Source: Brachybacterium faecium DSM 4810 (GTDB taxonomy: Bacteria; Actinomycetota; Actinomycetes; Actinomycetales; Dermabacteraceae). From it: DNA of 64,000 nucleotides. The stretch spans positions 2,294,001 to 2,358,000 of the forward strand of contig CP001643.1 of NCBI GenBank assembly GCA_000023405.1, written 5' to 3'. Made by a program: the position numbers and the translations under genes. Each line of letters begins with the position of its first letter. The stretch's first letter is position 1. The notes below the pieces were generated by a model that saw only the letters and a program-made list of their open reading frames with translations, had not been told where the DNA came from and made no database searches. Shown here in pieces: positions 63,875 through 64,000 of the stretch.

Positions 63875-64000
63875 GCGGCGGGACCGTCCTGTTCGTCGGG
63901 GTCGGAGAGCTCGGCCGGGCGCGGTGCGTCGGCCAGGGGTGAGGAGGCGAGGAGCAGCCCGCCCGTGGAGTCGTCGGGGATGTACCACTCGCCGGTGGTG
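63871..64000 (-). CDS. C-terminal end of an unidentified protein (5' end outside window)
   Basis: The last 43 codons of a gene entering from the right edge, ending LSDPDEQDGPAA with a TGA that overlaps the aminotransferase ATG (ATGA). The tail is Pro/Asp/Ala-rich and not diagnostic. In WbpB/WbpE-type pathways a sugar N-acetyltransferase (WbpD/WlbB) usually lies here, so that is the first hypothesis, unsupported by any motif in the visible part. Confidence 0.6.
   Translation of the reverse strand, partial: TTGEWYIPDDSTGGLLLASSPLADAPRPAELSDPDEQDGPAA

Overview
The window is a chromosomal segment of a high-GC Actinomycetota genome (roughly 70% GC or more by eye, many GTG starts, MtrAB-LpqB, WhiB, F420 and Rv3235-type genes). 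The gene set fits the order Micrococcales; a Brachybacterium/Dermabacteraceae source is plausible but is an inference I could not test. I see no tRNA, rRNA, CRISPR array, insertion sequence or prophage. Apart from one stretch of 311 bases, genes cover almost everything, and several tight operons are joined by 4-base ATGA or GTGA stop/start overlaps.

Positions 1-34 kb are conserved actinobacterial backbone. They hold a PdtaS-type kinase (cut by the left edge), small DUF proteins, a CpaE-like/SAF (CpaB-like) pair without other pilus genes, a small HTH protein and a LysM membrane protein. Next come Rv3235-family protein, secA, hpf, comF, lpqB, mtrB and mtrA, in the order remembered from mycobacteria (Rv3235 to Rv3246c). 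A module of DUF4129, DUF4350, MoxR ATPase, DUF58, SpoIIM-like and RDD membrane proteins follows (compare Rv3689-Rv3695). Then come a phosphomannomutase fused to a Trm112-like zinc ribbon, DUF3499, a degenerate metallopeptidase-family protein, DUF5719, a 1141-residue membrane glycosyltransferase, whiB2, a CofE-type F420 glutamate ligase and a TIGR03089 protein (compare Rv3257c-Rv3262).

Positions 34.8-64 kb form a cell-surface glycopolymer locus that runs off the right edge. One operon (41.9 to 34.8 kb, minus strand) encodes a GlfT1-like transferase, a second GT2, UDP-galactopyranose mutase, a GlfT2-like galactofuranosyltransferase and a Wzm/Wzt ABC exporter. Together these would make and export a galactofuranan. 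The rest encodes an LCP ligase for anchoring polymer to peptidoglycan, WecB and WecC (UDP-GlcNAc to UDP-ManNAc to UDP-ManNAcA), a Gfo/Idh oxidoreductase and a DegT aminotransferase that could add a 3-amino group to the uronic acid, and an asparagine-synthase-like enzyme lacking Cys2 that could amidate it. It also has an acyltransferase, a Wzx-like flippase, several GT2/GT4 glycosyltransferases (one with two GT modules), and two paralogous DUF6541 polytopic proteins. The simplest reading is two polymers, a galactofuranan exported by the ABC route and an acidic amino-uronate polymer using the Wzx route, sharing an LCP anchoring step. That division of labour is inferred from gene content.

Regulatory signals that stand out are a set of start codons lying 6-7 bases after a -10 hexamer (candidate leaderless mRNAs), a 12-base palindrome between whiB2 and cofE, three 10-base direct repeats ahead of the LysM gene, near-identical -10 regions at distant promoters of the glycopolymer locus, and two short upstream ORFs whose stops overlap the starts of wecC and of a DUF6541 gene.
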